64,000 nucleotides of DNA from Terramyces sp. JEL0728 (taxonomy: Eukaryota; Chytridiomycota; Chytridiomycetes; Rhizophydiales; Terramycetaceae): assembly GCA_027603945.1 (NCBI GenBank), contig JADIIU010000075.1, positions 1 through 64,000 of the forward strand. Direction: 5' to 3'. Positions 53,034 to 63,997 of this stretch are shown in pieces. Each line of letters starts with the position of its first letter. Position 1 is the first letter of the stretch. A program made the position numbers and the translations under genes. The notes below the pieces were generated by a model. That model ran no database searches. It was not told the DNA's origin and saw only the letters and a list, made by a program, of their open reading frames with translations.

Positions 53034-56000
53034 TTAATCCATAAGATTTAGTGCTACCATCTTGCTGCTTTTTTCCGGTCTTGGTGGTGGTGCTTTGACA
53101 GGCGCTGCCTCGAATTCTGCAAATGGATTTAAAACATCAGGCCGACTTGGGATCGGAGGGGATTGAGAGGCATTAAACTGATAAAACGGATTTGGACCGT
53201 CTACTAATGGCACATCAGGCAGCGACTCGGCTTCCCACCATTTACTGGTATTTGAGGATGGTGGGGGCAATTGCAGCGATAAATTAGACAGGGTAGGATC
53301 TTGTCTGATTTGGCTTTCAACTTTTTGCTTCAGCTCCTTGTTGATTTGCAAAACATCGACTTCAAACACTGCCTTCACTAACATCAGCTATAGGTACCTG
53401 GTCTATGATCGGACATTGTTTGTTCTCCACGACTGTATTCTACCAAACTAATACCTTTTCCTTTGTACAAGACTCGATCGGTCCAAGCCGGAACTCTATT
53501 CTTTTCGCTAGTATCATAAATAGTAGAGTTATTGTCATATTTGTAAGTTGGGTCAAATTTCGGAGGGGTTTCGGTGAATCCGTAAAAGGCAAACTTTCGG
53601 CTCATTTGCTTGGTTAACTGGTCGTTTGCCAACAGCCAGTTGTAATCCTTTTCTGCAATCTTTGCCCTCACCTAATGTTAATTTCAATTACCGCGCTGTT
53701 ATCTCCGTCAATTCGGTAATTGAAATCTCCAAACCAAAATACATTGTCATGATCAAGTAAATTGGTTCCTTTAAATTTCAATCCGCTAGTAATTGTATGG
53801 TAATCTCTATTTCTATCTTCTACCATAGATTGCCCAGCAGCAAAGTGGGCTGTGACAAATGCCATGCTCGTATCATCAACTTGCATTCTGATGCCGATAC
53901 CACCTTTGTTTGCAGCCATTCCCATTAAACCAGTCTACTTTTAGATCCAGTTACTTTAATCGAGCAAGTTTCAAGCGATCTAATTCTGCTGGCAATATCC
54001 GGTTTAATGAAAACAAACACTCCTAACGCTACCAAGTGTAACGATCTTAGCAATACGTATTTACAGCCCCTTAATGAATTTAAGGATTTCAATAAGATAG
54101 CTTCCCATTCAAGCTTCAATTTGTTTGTATCAGCAGTAATATACTAGATTTAAATACAGATTACCTCCCCTGGTGTCAATTGAATGAGTTCTTGGCACCC
54201 AATAACTACGATATCGGCAGGTTGCGTAAGTTTAGAAATCAGCCACGAATCAAGGGGTTCTCCACTTGGACTCTGCACTCTGCCGTTAAAGTTGTAGGTT
54301 CCGCAATACAGAACGATTTTAGATTTTGAAGTATATTCCGACACGCGTTCTGCCAGATAATACTTTACATTATCATTTTTAGGGGTTGAAATAACAAGCC
54401 CTTCTTTCAAGAGTAAATCAATAGCTTCCTGTCTACTTTTGTCAACAAAGTTTGAAACATAAAATCTTCCAACAGATTTTGCAGCATCGTCCAAGAAACC
54501 AAATAAGCTTTGTTTCCCATTTCTAGTGTAGGATGATTTCAATGCACCGGTGCCGGCATAGATTTTGCTTAGCCTGTCTCCGTTATCGGCCCAGATATTG
54601 TTAAATGTGTTTACAAAAATTTCTTGCTCCATTCCAATTGGACGCATGCCCAGTTGTTGCATCCACAAGTTCATAGCATCTCGTGCAATCATGCTAGATT
54701 AAGAAAAACGTACGTTTGGACAACATTAGTTCTGTCCAGACAATCCAAGCAGTTTGTTCTAAATATTCCTTGTTGCTGATGAATAAAGGTTTCCATGGAC
54801 TTGTCATATATTGTAAACTCAAACTCCCGCAGCGGGCTCCTCATCGAATAGGATAATTCCTCCAGCTAAAATTAGCTATTATTACTCTGTCGAACTGATC
54901 CCTCTTTACGATCGCGTGGAAATCAAATGAAAAAAATTGAACATGATTAGGAAATACTTCCAAAGATTCAACAATCTCCTTGTATGTCTTCCCCAATTCG
55001 TATTCGGGTGACGATTGGGACTCTGACAAAAGAGAGACGATTTGAATATGTTGATACAGGTCAGCAAGCTCGTCAAAGTGCTTCTTTGTAGAGTGAATGG
55101 TTGATTCTTTTCCTCTGGATATTTTTACTTTGTGTTGTACTTGCATACCAGTTTGTTCCCAGAATAATGGCACACTTCCTCTTAGTTGAACGAATGAAAA
55201 CTTGTGGCTCTGCGAGTAAATGAGGAATTCAGACTACTGTAAACAACAAAATACTTCAACAAAGTTTGAAACGTGTCCATCGTCATCGATCCCGCGAGCG
55301 TTAAATCGTGTCCCGGCTCTATTTGAGCTTAGTCTTGAAATAATCCCAATATCCCATTTTTTTGCAGCAAGTGTAACCTTGTCCTGACCCACGAATCCTT
55401 GAATAATTGGAATCAATAGTCCAGATTTATCCACTTCGTGCGCAGTGGTAGAATCCAGCTCTTGTTGTTTGATTCGAATCAGTTCAGAAATTATACTTTT
55501 GTTCCACACATAATTCATATCCACACTGTCAACAATCCCCAAACCACTGGGATTCGATAGTCTGGTCTGCAAATTTCTAGTCAAATCAAAGGTGTTGCTG
55601 TAGTAGAATGACCCAGATTGAAGCAATTTAATCAATTCCAAACAAGCTGCGTTAATTCACAAATACGATGAATAATTGTATCCTTCTCTTCCGGTTCCGA
55701 GCTTACCGCTACTTTTTCATACTTGCTGGAAGTAATACAGTAAAAATCTACTCTCCTAATTACAAAAATATCATTTCCTTCAAATTTGGCTGCAAGTTCA
55801 TGTTCTGTGACAATACCAACAAATAATTCTTATAAAATATAAAGTACCAGATTCGACTGCAAGTATCCCAAGGCATCCTTGTACCGGCCTTTGATAGAGA
55901 AGCGCATATCCAGATGTTTGGGCTGTAAAATTCGCAGTGCAGCTTCCATCCTTATTTGCTTGCAACAATAATCCGGTACTTGATATATTTGAGGCTGGTC

Positions 56001-56046
56001 GTAGAAGAATTGAACGGGGATTTTCCTTGAATAGCACTGTCGTCAT
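53034..56046 (-). CDS. Synaptojanin-type Sac1 + inositol 5-phosphatase
   Basis: 943 residues in ten exons (56046-55848, 55828-55667, 55646-55255, 55233-54886, 54865-54714, 54693-54165, 54143-53955, 53934-53692, 53671-53398, 53377-53034) with nine introns of 19-21 nt. The Sac domain spans about 60-480, with the catalytic motif RTNCLDCLDRTN near 405. The 5-phosphatase domain spans about 540-850: GCQELIQLTPGEY, KTGLMGMAANKGG, GDFNYRIDGD, PAWTDRVLYKG and SDHRPV. A Pro-rich tail ends the protein. Yeast Inp52/Inp53 and synaptojanin share this order and remove phosphates from PI(4,5)P2 in endocytosis. Nearly every splice lies in a conserved motif, so the gene model is well constrained. Confidence 0.93.
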
Positions 56047-56167
56047 ATTTAAGATTTCAAATCAAGATTTACACAAAAATGAAATTTGAAATGTGGATAA
56101 TCCTGCAAGATCAGGTACTTTGATCAATTCTGGCAGAGCAATTATAAAAGATCAGCAATGGATTTAT

Positions 56168-56873
56168 TCAGTAAAGTTGAGCAGCTTTACTGGTCAACGG
56201 AATGTAGGAAACGTACATGTCTCGTTTTTGGATTACTTGACCATCCTTCTTTTCCACACAATAGATTTGTTGAGGATCTCCGGTAGGGATGAATAATCTT
56301 CCACCTTCTTTAAGCTGCTCGATCAGCTTCCAATTAAAAACTATTACCTGAGATGGAATAGTAGGGTGGTATGCTCCTACATGAATTGCATCAAAAGGTC
56401 CTTCCTCGGAATATCCAATGCGACCATCAGCTACGGCAAATTTCAATTGATGTTGGAGTAGCTCTGGATTTTCGGCCAACACGTTATTTACAGCCTGCTC
56501 AATGAGTTCTACGATATGATCAATCCCTACTACTTTGCCTTTGCGTCCAACTAGATGCGCAAAACACGCAGATAAATAGCCTGAACCCGAGCCAATATCA
56601 AGAACAGAAGCTCCTTCGTAGCAGCTAGGCTCAAGATAATCCAAGGCATAGGCATGCATGTGCGGTGCAGAGATTGTTGCGTTATACCCAATTGATTGGG
56701 GAGAGTCGAAATAAGCTTCCGAGTTTGTCCTGCAGTAATATTTCCGGTCCACTAATTTCATGGCTTCACAGACTCGGTCGTTGCTTACTATTCCATGTTC
56801 TAGGTTAGACCCAATTACTATAAAGATTATGTACTAATCCTGCGTTTGTCGAAGAACTACAATGCCAAGCCAT
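56168..56873 (-). CDS. PCMT1: Protein-L-isoaspartate O-methyltransferase
   Basis: 228 residues in two exons (56873-56819, 56799-56168) with a 19-nt intron. The start MAWHCSSSTNAGLVHNLYKHGIVSN is the PIMT leader. SAM-binding motif I is SVLDIGSGSGYLSACFA. VADGRIGYSEEGPFDAIHVGA and LKEGGRLFIPTGDP are the remaining family landmarks. It methylates abnormal isoaspartyl residues to start repair. Length equals typical PCMT1. Its stop lies about 120 bp from the synaptojanin start. Confidence 0.95.
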
Positions 56874-56892
56874 TTTCAAAGAGCGAAAAATT

Positions 56893-58279
56893 TTATTTGA
56901 AGAATGAACGATAGCGCAGCTCATTCAAAATGTATCTCTTGTCCATATCCAACCTGGTCATCATTTCTCTGTTTTCTTGGGCTCGTCTGTAAAGATATTG
57001 CATTACAATTGGGACCGGTCCGTAAGGTATATATTTGTACACATTGTACCCATCTTGCGCTAATTTGAAAGTAATGCTATCCTGCATTCCCATAAGCTGG
57101 CCAAAGCGGACATTTGAAGTTGGAGTTGCCAGCCTGCAAGCTTTTGCAATTGAATCTTGATTGTGAGAAGCAACAAAAAGAGGTACTTGATTTTGGATCA
57201 AGAATTCAACTGCAGCATTGTACTGGTCGTTAGTTTCCTTTAAGGTATCATTGATAGGAGATGGTGATCCCCTTTGTTTCGCATACATTCTTTCATGATC
57301 CATATAGGCTCCTCTTACCAATTTCACGCCTATAGTTACGCCTTCCCTTTTCAATCTTTCCAAGTCTCTTTGCATTCTTTCAAGCCCTGTTTTCAGATAC
57401 ATTTGGTAAGTTTGGTAGATGTAGCCTTGGGGAAACTGTCTTGCATAACCCAGAATAATATCATCGATCGCAGGCGTAAAATAATCATGTTCAGCATCCA
57501 TAATCAAGAATACTTTCTTTTGTAGCGCGTATTCGCAGATTTCGTTCATTTCACTGAGCAGCAGCTTAAAAGTCTGGATATCTTTTTCAGTAATTGATTG
57601 GGGATCATCCAATATTAATTGGTGAGAATGGCTACCAAAGATGGATACTGCTGCAGCAATATCGGAAAACGACAATTCAGCGCTGCTGCCAAAGATTGAA
57701 GGGTCCAAAAGGGGGAAAGCATCCTTGAGCAACGGGAGATTTGCTTGCGAGAGTCTGCCAGCAGTAGAAACAAAGTCAAATTGATTCTGCAACTGTTTCA
57801 GATTATAACTCCATCGCTTCAGTAATGCGGGTGAGACTAATGCTGTGAACTTTACTGCCATAAAGTTTTCTGGAAACTTGCTCGCGCCATCGATGCATTC
57901 TTTCAAATCTCTGGCCATCTTGCGAGTATATTCAACTGCTTCATCTCCTTTGCGTTCTAAATCATCAACGTCTGCCTCAACAGCCAGAGCCAAAACAGTT
58001 TTGATGTTCGATTCCTTGAATTTGCGCATGGTAGGTATAGTTTGTTTGATTGTTTCTCCGCCTACATGAGCATTAATTACCGCAGAATACTTGAAAGAGA
58101 GTGTTTTTAATCATGCAGTTGATAGCAGGGTTGTTGAGGTTGATAAAAGTCGGAAATGCAGAAACAAGCGGTTTGATCTTTGAGAGTTTCATTACCGCAA
58201 GTGAATTCAACAGATCTACCGTTGATTTGTTCTTGTAAGGACGGTTGATTGTTGCGAAAGACCTGGTCCAATTCAGCAT
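56893..58279 (-). CDS. PUT1: Proline dehydrogenase, mitochondrial
   Basis: 455 residues in two exons (58279-58081, 58061-56893) with a 19-nt intron in the FCGGETIKQT segment. The start MLNWTRSFATINRPYKNK has a presequence look, so ATG 58279 is preferred over in-frame upstream ATGs. The TIM-barrel holds VFLIMDAEHDYFTP, YIYQTYQMYLKTG, IGVKLVRGAYMDHER and LYRRAQENREM with the paired arginines that bind proline carboxylate. It oxidises proline to pyrroline-5-carboxylate and passes electrons to the respiratory chain. The second enzyme (P5CDH) is not in this window. Confidence 0.93.
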
Positions 58280-58352
58280 GTAAATGAAAAAAGTTAAATG
58301 GTCACCAGGATGGGAGTTTAGGCGATACCAATCCGTTAAAACAAAGACTTTA

Positions 58353-59363
58353 TTAAGAAAAAATAGCATCAACGCGATCAACTTGAGCTGCATCCGCTAG
58401 CATCATATTTCTTGCCTTGAACATATACAATAGTTTGGCTGCATCGGTCAATTCTCCTCCATCATTCATTTCATCGCTTTCATTTCTTGATGCTGATTCG
58501 GAAGGTGATATTTCGATATCTGCGATGTCTGCCAGCTCATCAAGGAAATTCTTTGATAGGGTTGATTGGTAATTAGATTTGACTTGCGATTCAGAGTACA
58601 CGGAATGATAGATTGATTCGGAAACAGTGTCTTTGGGAGCATCGTGATGGTAGCCATACTGCTTTTCCACAGCTTGCTTATCATACACAGTCCGATATTG
58701 CGAGGGTTCATATTTGAAATCAGTGTTTCTCGCCTTTGGATAATCTCTTGTCACTGAATCATGCGTAGTTTCCTTATGGCTAAAGTTTTCAGCTTCCATG
58801 AGTAATTCATCCAAAAAACTAGGCATTTCCAGTTTGCGGAGAGACTCGTCCCTATCAACCCCATTAATTATTGGTGAAATCGGGTTAACTAGTGGAGACC
58901 TTGGTGATCGTATTGGCGATGAGGTATGAGTTGGCTGTTCAGCAGGCAACAGGAATTTTGGTATAAGTGAAAGAACAAAATTTGCTGGTGTTTGAATGTT
59001 GGATTGATGGAACCTATTCATTATTTGATGTTGTATCATTTCAGCGAGTGAAGAGTCCGTCGGTTCGGCTGATGGGGGATTTGTGCTAGCGTTTATTCTA
59101 GATCTGATAGAGTGGAGGGAAGAAGGAGGAGGTTCTCTCCAGTCTCCGCTTTTGCGCATGTTGTTAAACTGTTCTTGAAGTCCTTGCAGCTTTGGAAGTA
59201 CATTTCTGGAGAACAGAGCTTGAAAGAATCCACGAAGAAAGGTGACTATTGCTGTTAATATGATGAAGGGGATGCCCAATGCGAATATCCAGGCTGAAAA
59301 CAGGGTTGATATGATGTAAAATGGGATCAGTGGGATTATGAGGACTAGCAGGAGTAATTCCAT
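58353..59363 (-). CDS. Uncharacterised membrane protein with hydrophobic N-terminal hairpin
   Basis: Intronless 336-residue protein. Two adjacent N-terminal hydrophobic segments (about 2-24 and 26-50) could form a hairpin embedded in the ER membrane or a lipid droplet. An amphipathic, basic segment follows (FSRNVLPKLQGLQEQFNN). The remainder is Ser/Pro/Asp-rich and mostly disordered, with two short similar patches, SFLDELLMEAENF and NFLDELADIADIE, suggesting a binding motif. No family recognised. It keeps a clear frame of 336 codons, so it is probably a real gene. Confidence 0.7.
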   Translation of the reverse strand: MELLLLVLIIPLIPFYIISTLFSAWIFALGIPFIILTAIVTFLRGFFQALFSRNVLPKLQGLQEQFNNMRKSGDWREPPPSSLHSIRSRINASTNPPSAEPTDSSLAEMIQHQIMNRFHQSNIQTPANFVLSLIPKFLLPAEQPTHTSSPIRSPRSPLVNPISPIINGVDRDESLRKLEMPSFLDELLMEAENFSHKETTHDSVTRDYPKARNTDFKYEPSQYRTVYDKQAVEKQYGYHHDAPKDTVSESIYHSVYSESQVKSNYQSTLSKNFLDELADIADIEISPSESASRNESDEMNDGGELTDAAKLLYMFKARNMMLADAAQVDRVDAIFS

Positions 59364-59435
59364 TTGTTGACAGAGTGAAAAAAGAACGTGAAAACTCAGG
59401 TGAGCTTATCGAACGAAAAATTCAATTGCAAGTAT

Positions 59436-61270
59436 TTATTTAGTGTATGAAAATGATTTAAGCGGATCCTTTTTGCGTTTAGAACTAGCTCCTTCTACCT
59501 TTTTGAATTTTTTCCCTCTTCTCTTCTTTTCGATTTTGAAAGGCACATATCCTGAACTGTTGCCAGAGGAAACCGTCACCTTACCTTTCGGGAGCATATA
59601 GTCGGGAACATGTCGCATATGACTCTGAACTCGGGTAGGATGGATGGATTTATCGTGGCGAAGCGCTTGCAAATCAGCTGGATTATCTTCAAAGTGAGTC
59701 TATGTCAGCATATTCGTTACCTTTAGTTTTTCAGAATTAATAATTTCATTCTTGATTTCCTTGAGACGAGCCTCTTTGACAACGGTGGTGGATACAGCAC
59801 GCAGTGCATCTTGACACCGATATCTAAATCTTTCAACTGGAGTCATATCAAAACTGAACGGAAGGAGTTCACGGCCCAATGCTACCATCAAATTGGAATT
59901 ACCCTCTTGCTTCTTTAATATTCTTGCCAAGATTTGCTCGTCTGAGGGTACCTTGATTGCCTTTGAAGCGGATATCTTGGCTCTTTTCCTTTTATAGACA
60001 ATCTTTTCATCTTCCTCCGGCACAACAAAAGACAATGCGTAACCCTTATTGCCTACACCTCTAGCAGTTCTGCCCACTCTGTGTTGGTACTGTCTCGAGG
60101 AAAGCGGCATGTCAAAGTTGATGACAGCCGACACATTCTTAAAATCGATACCCCTGGAAACTCCATAATCTTCATCTTGCTTTATCTTTTTCCTTTTCTT
60201 TTTGTCTTCTTCAACGACTTCTTGTTCCCCCTCATCATCTGAATCCAGAACTAACGATTTCAAGTCTCCGCTTTCATCGGTTGCAATTATATAGTCATAA
60301 ATACCTCTGTTGAACTCTTGTACTATGTGAAAACGAGATTTCACTGGAAGTTCTGAATTCAACGTGCAGCTTTTGATTCCAAACTGTTCCAAGAATAGCC
60401 GCAACTTGTAGCATTTTTCAATCGAGTTGACGAAAATGATAGATTTGCTTGAGCCAAAAGGATGGACTTTGAGTTTCAACATGAATAAAGTCAATAAATA
60501 TTTCTCTTCGTCAGAACAGCTGAAATTAAGTTTCAATTACGTAGTATAGTATTGGGTCAAGAGGTCATCTTCTGCAGACTCTTCCAATTTCAAGATAGCT
60601 GGATTTTTTAGCACCAGCTTTTTCAATTTTTCAACATCTGGCGATAGAGTAGCACTCATCAAGTAACTTTGATATATTTGAGGCAAGTGCGCCAGTATTT
60701 TTTCCACATCTTCATCATAGCTACATCAAGAAAGGCTTACCCGTAAGACAAAATTAAATCTGCTTCGTCAACAACCAACGACTCCAAATCCGATAAATCT
60801 ACACTCTCAGTTTGGAGATGCTCGCTGATTTTTGCAGGAGTCGACACAATAATCTGCGGTTTTTCAGCGAGTAAAGGACTATGTTAAAGCCTTGATACAT
60901 TTGGTCTTTTGTTGCGGTATCGCCAATAGAAACATTTAATACTTTTACAACTGCGGTGCAATACATGCATAACTCTTTGATATTCTGGGTAACCTGTTGT
61001 GCTAATTCTCTCGTGGGTACAAGAATCAAAGCTTGAGTCGACAGAGTTGCCTGAAATTACTTTTTAATTTACTTTGGATAAAATCTTTTGAATGATTGGA
61101 ATACAATACGCTGCTGTTTTTCCAGAACCTGTTTTGGCTCGCGCCAAAATATCCTTTCCGTCCAGTGCAAGTGGGATTGCTGTTTCCTGAACTATCGTTG
61201 GCGATTTGTATCCCAATTTTGCTACTGCTCGCAGTAAGCGAGGGTCTAAATCCATTGATTCAAATGACAT
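59436..61270 (-). CDS. DBP9: DEAD-box RNA helicase Dbp9/DDX56
   Basis: 576 residues in six exons (61270-61073, 61050-60899, 60878-60741, 60720-60541, 60519-59721, 59699-59436), introns 22, 20, 20, 21 and 21 nt. Helicase motifs in order: Q motif [41 protein letters not shown] (DEAD), MSATLS and HRVGRTARG. The tail [29 protein letters not shown], built by the last splice, is diagnostic for Dbp9/DDX56, a nucleolar 60S-biogenesis helicase. A Lys-rich C-terminus ends it. An acidic insertion (about 400-425) is present between motifs IV and VI. Confidence 0.94.
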
Positions 61271-61311
61271 TTTTTTAGTTTTCAAAAAAAAAAGAAAAAA
61301 GCTAGACCAAT

Positions 61312-63020
61312 TTATTTCACATTCGTCCACCATTTGTACAACAATTCACTGCTCTTTAATTCTCTTTGTAGTTCCATCGCTAATAAGGCGTCCTTAATTG
61401 TTATTCGCTTTTGAGTTCTCAGTCTTGATCCCGCTCTAACTATGGCTGCAGCTTTTCTTTCCAGAGCTTTTCCTTTAACTTCTTTAGGGACTACTTTAGG
61501 AGTAGAAACTGCAGCTATCGAAGCACCTGGTAACATCCACGACTTCATCGTACCACCGGCAGCCATCTTTGCTGCGTTATTTGTCATCTTATTCTTGACT
61601 GCTTCTGGTAAATCCTTCTTTGTTGCAGGTCTCTTTGGTTTCTTTTCGCTGGCGACAGACACAGATTTGGGTGTTGATATATTGGTATTTATGGTGGATG
61701 CAACTGAAGTGCTGTTGGTGATTGCAGAACTAGTCAGGCTTTCTTGATTTTGCTCCAAATCTTCCGGAGTAGGTCTTGGACCAACAATTTCCAATAACTT
61801 TTCTTGTTCAATTCTTTCGTCGTTTTCAATGTTTAATAGGGTTTCACGCACATTACTCTCCTCGATAATTTCCAATTCAATGTCATTTGATGTTCCAGAA
61901 TCAGGGTTTTTGACAAACACATCATATTCCACTGACGAGCGATGTTCTGAAATATTGCACATTGATGATAAAATGTTTGCAATGTATGCGTCTGCTGCTT
62001 GAGATAAAAACAACGAAAATGAATTGTCCACAGCAGTAATATTACAAGATTTGGCTGGATTAGTTATAAATACCTAGCTCTAAAACTTTTTTCTCTAATG
62101 CGTTAATGTTAAGGAACGGAACTTCCTTGTATCTTTCGCCAGAAGAGACTCCCGTTGTTGGTAAATCTGCAAGTGCAAATTCTTCTTCCTAAATTAATTT
62201 AGGTTACTCTTAAATCAATACCAGCAACTTTTGAGGCATCCATCATTCCCTCCAAATCTAATTCTACTTCTTGAGCTTTAGGTGTGCTTGCTGTTGGGGT
62301 TGAAGTAGGAAGAGTAGGCAACCTTTGATTTTGAACTGGAGTAAATCCTTGGTTCGGAGTAACTTGAATTAGTTATGCAATACATTGATTTGGCCACCTT
62401 GGGTTATAGTTTTGCGGTGTGCGGTTGGCATTATACTGTTGACTTCGAGTATTTGGAGTGGAGTCAATTTTGATCCGCTTTGCTCTGAAGTTAAACAAAA
62501 ATACTGATTTGGCGGCTGTTGATCTAAATTCCTTTTCATACTATCCATTGGGTTAAAATTCAGCCCAATTGGTTTTGGGGCAACATCCTTTCTCATATTC
62601 TGGGCCGCTAACTTTGGATCCATCAAATTCTTTACTCTCTGAGAAAATTCTTCGGGAGTAATCAGTTTTTGCTTGATTAATAAATAGTACCTGAACTTGA
62701 ATAGATAGTTCCAAAAATACTTCTCGATTTTGAGGCGGAATTGACGAATACAGTGCTGTGACATTAGGATTCATCATCAATGACGCAAGTGGATTATTTT
62801 CTGGTATTTGATGTGGCATAAAGTTATAATTTGGTTGCTGGTGCTGAAAATTCCATTGATTTTGGTTTGGATCGTCTGCGAATAAATCCTGGAGATCTTG
62901 AGGGTCGAGATACGCTGGTTGAGAGCTAGAATTTTGCCCATCATCCTTTACCGATTCTGAATGGCCTTTGTCTGTGCTTTGTGATAAGAAATCCGAAAGA
63001 AAATCCTGGTTGTTGTTCAT
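61312..63020 (-). CDS. TAF4: TFIID subunit TAF4
   Basis: 536 residues in six exons (63020-62691, 62671-62505, 62484-62384, 62362-62208, 62188-62074, 62054-61312), introns 19, 20, 21, 19 and 19 nt. The Gln/Asn-rich N-terminal half includes a segment with [12 protein letters not shown]. The C-terminal histone-fold and conserved region follow: [45 protein letters not shown] and [19 protein letters not shown], then [23 protein letters not shown] near the end. TAF4 pairs with TAF12 in TFIID. Unspliced frames give false C-termini in the N-terminal part. Two introns there lie only about 100 nt apart. Confidence 0.88.
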
Positions 63021-63143
63021 TGAAGATGTGATTTTCACAACGAAATTTTTTCAAAACTTTATTGCTCATTACAGCTACGAGGTTTATTATCGCAAATTCA
63101 CATCCAGGCGGCAGTCTGACGGTAAAAGACTGTGCAGGTTAAA

Positions 63144-63908
63144 TTAAACCAAGTGCATAGTCACTTCCAAAATATTTGTATTTTTGGATTCAAGCAATCC
63201 AAAAGCATTTTCAAAGCGTAGTGTAATGTTTCTTACGTTGATCTGGACGTGCTTTAATTCCAACGAGGAGTACCGCAGAATCTTTTCCATTAACTCCATT
63301 ACTTTAGGCTGGGTAAGATAAGCTAGGTCTGGATCGCCTTTTTTCAAAGTGTAATACGCTTTCACATCATCGGTATCATCTGTTATCAAGTCGCTGGCAT
63401 TCTTTGAAGGATCTATACTAGGGGGGATGATTGACAGCTTTACTTGAGTATTTCCAAGATTAAAATTTGATGAAATTAGTGGGATTAAAGAGCCAAACAA
63501 GAGGGGCTCTAGTCTGTTGTACAATATCTGCTGCTGATTGTCCATTTTGAACCCGTTTCCTTTGCCTATACTTGAATTTCCGACTGCTTGGCTGTATGAC
63601 GGTGGTTCGTTTGCATTTGGTAGAGTTACTAAAGCGTCTGTTTCGGTGAATTCAGGGAGATTAATTCGAAGCTCATCGAATAGTACTTTAACTAGATGCG
63701 TGCTGACGTTTCTGGGAATACACAGTTGGTTTGTCCGAAGATAATCCAAAACAACGAGAAATGCGTATGCATTGTAATCCAAGAATATCGGATTGTAACT
63801 TGGAGTTTGTGCATAGCTGCAGAGCGGTGACAAAGGGAACCGCAATAGCAATTTGATGTTAATTTCCATTGGGATTCCACCGACGTTGAATCTCACTGTT
63901 TCGACCAT
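63144..63908 (-). CDS. BTB/POZ (KCTD-like tetramerisation) domain protein
   Basis: Intronless 254-residue protein from ATG 63908. The start VETVRFNVGGIPMEI is typical of T1/KCTD-type BTB domains, and FLDYNAYAFLVVLDYLRTNQLCIP is the later part of that fold (about 1-85). Such proteins often recruit cullin-3. The C-terminal part (about 120-254) has no recognised domain. It ends in a beta-rich segment. The gene sits near the right edge, but its start and stop are both inside the window. Confidence 0.75.
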   Translation of the reverse strand: MVETVRFNVGGIPMEINIKLLLRFPLSPLCSYAQTPSYNPIFLDYNAYAFLVVLDYLRTNQLCIPRNVSTHLVKVLFDELRINLPEFTETDALVTLPNANEPPSYSQAVGNSSIGKGNGFKMDNQQQILYNRLEPLLFGSLIPLISSNFNLGNTQVKLSIIPPSIDPSKNASDLITDDTDDVKAYYTLKKGDPDLAYLTQPKVMELMEKILRYSSLELKHVQINVRNITLRFENAFGLLESKNTNILEVTMHLV

Positions 63909-63935
63909 AACTTGGAGATGTAATTTCAAACTTTT

Positions 63936-63997
63936 ACACAGCCAAAGTTCAAACTTTCCACATCACACAGCCAAGGGGTACAATATCACACAGCCAA
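63936..63997. repeat. Three copies of ACACAGCCAA
   Basis: ACACAGCCAA occurs at 63936-63945, 63965-63974 and 63988-63997. The last two lie inside an identical 15-nt unit ATCACACAGCCAAGG. The copies are within 90 bp upstream of the BTB gene's start. They may be promoter elements or the edge of a longer repeat cut by the window. Confidence 0.6.

Noticed and set aside
62369..62764. A TAF4 N-terminal product ending near 62369
   Set aside because: The reading ignores two micro-introns. With them removed the frame continues through [14 protein letters not shown] and NPRWPNQFTPNQGF into the conserved TAF4 region.
1280..63020. Widespread frameshifts and premature stops, as if many genes were pseudogenes or the sequence were error-rich
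   Set aside because: Every break coincides with a 19-26-nt GT..AG (once GC-AG) segment whose removal restores family motifs, in over 30 genes. Random damage would not do that.
63936..63997. Telomere-like or CRISPR-like repeats at the right edge
   Set aside because: Only three short copies with unequal spacing (29 and 23 nt) and no array; more likely promoter elements.
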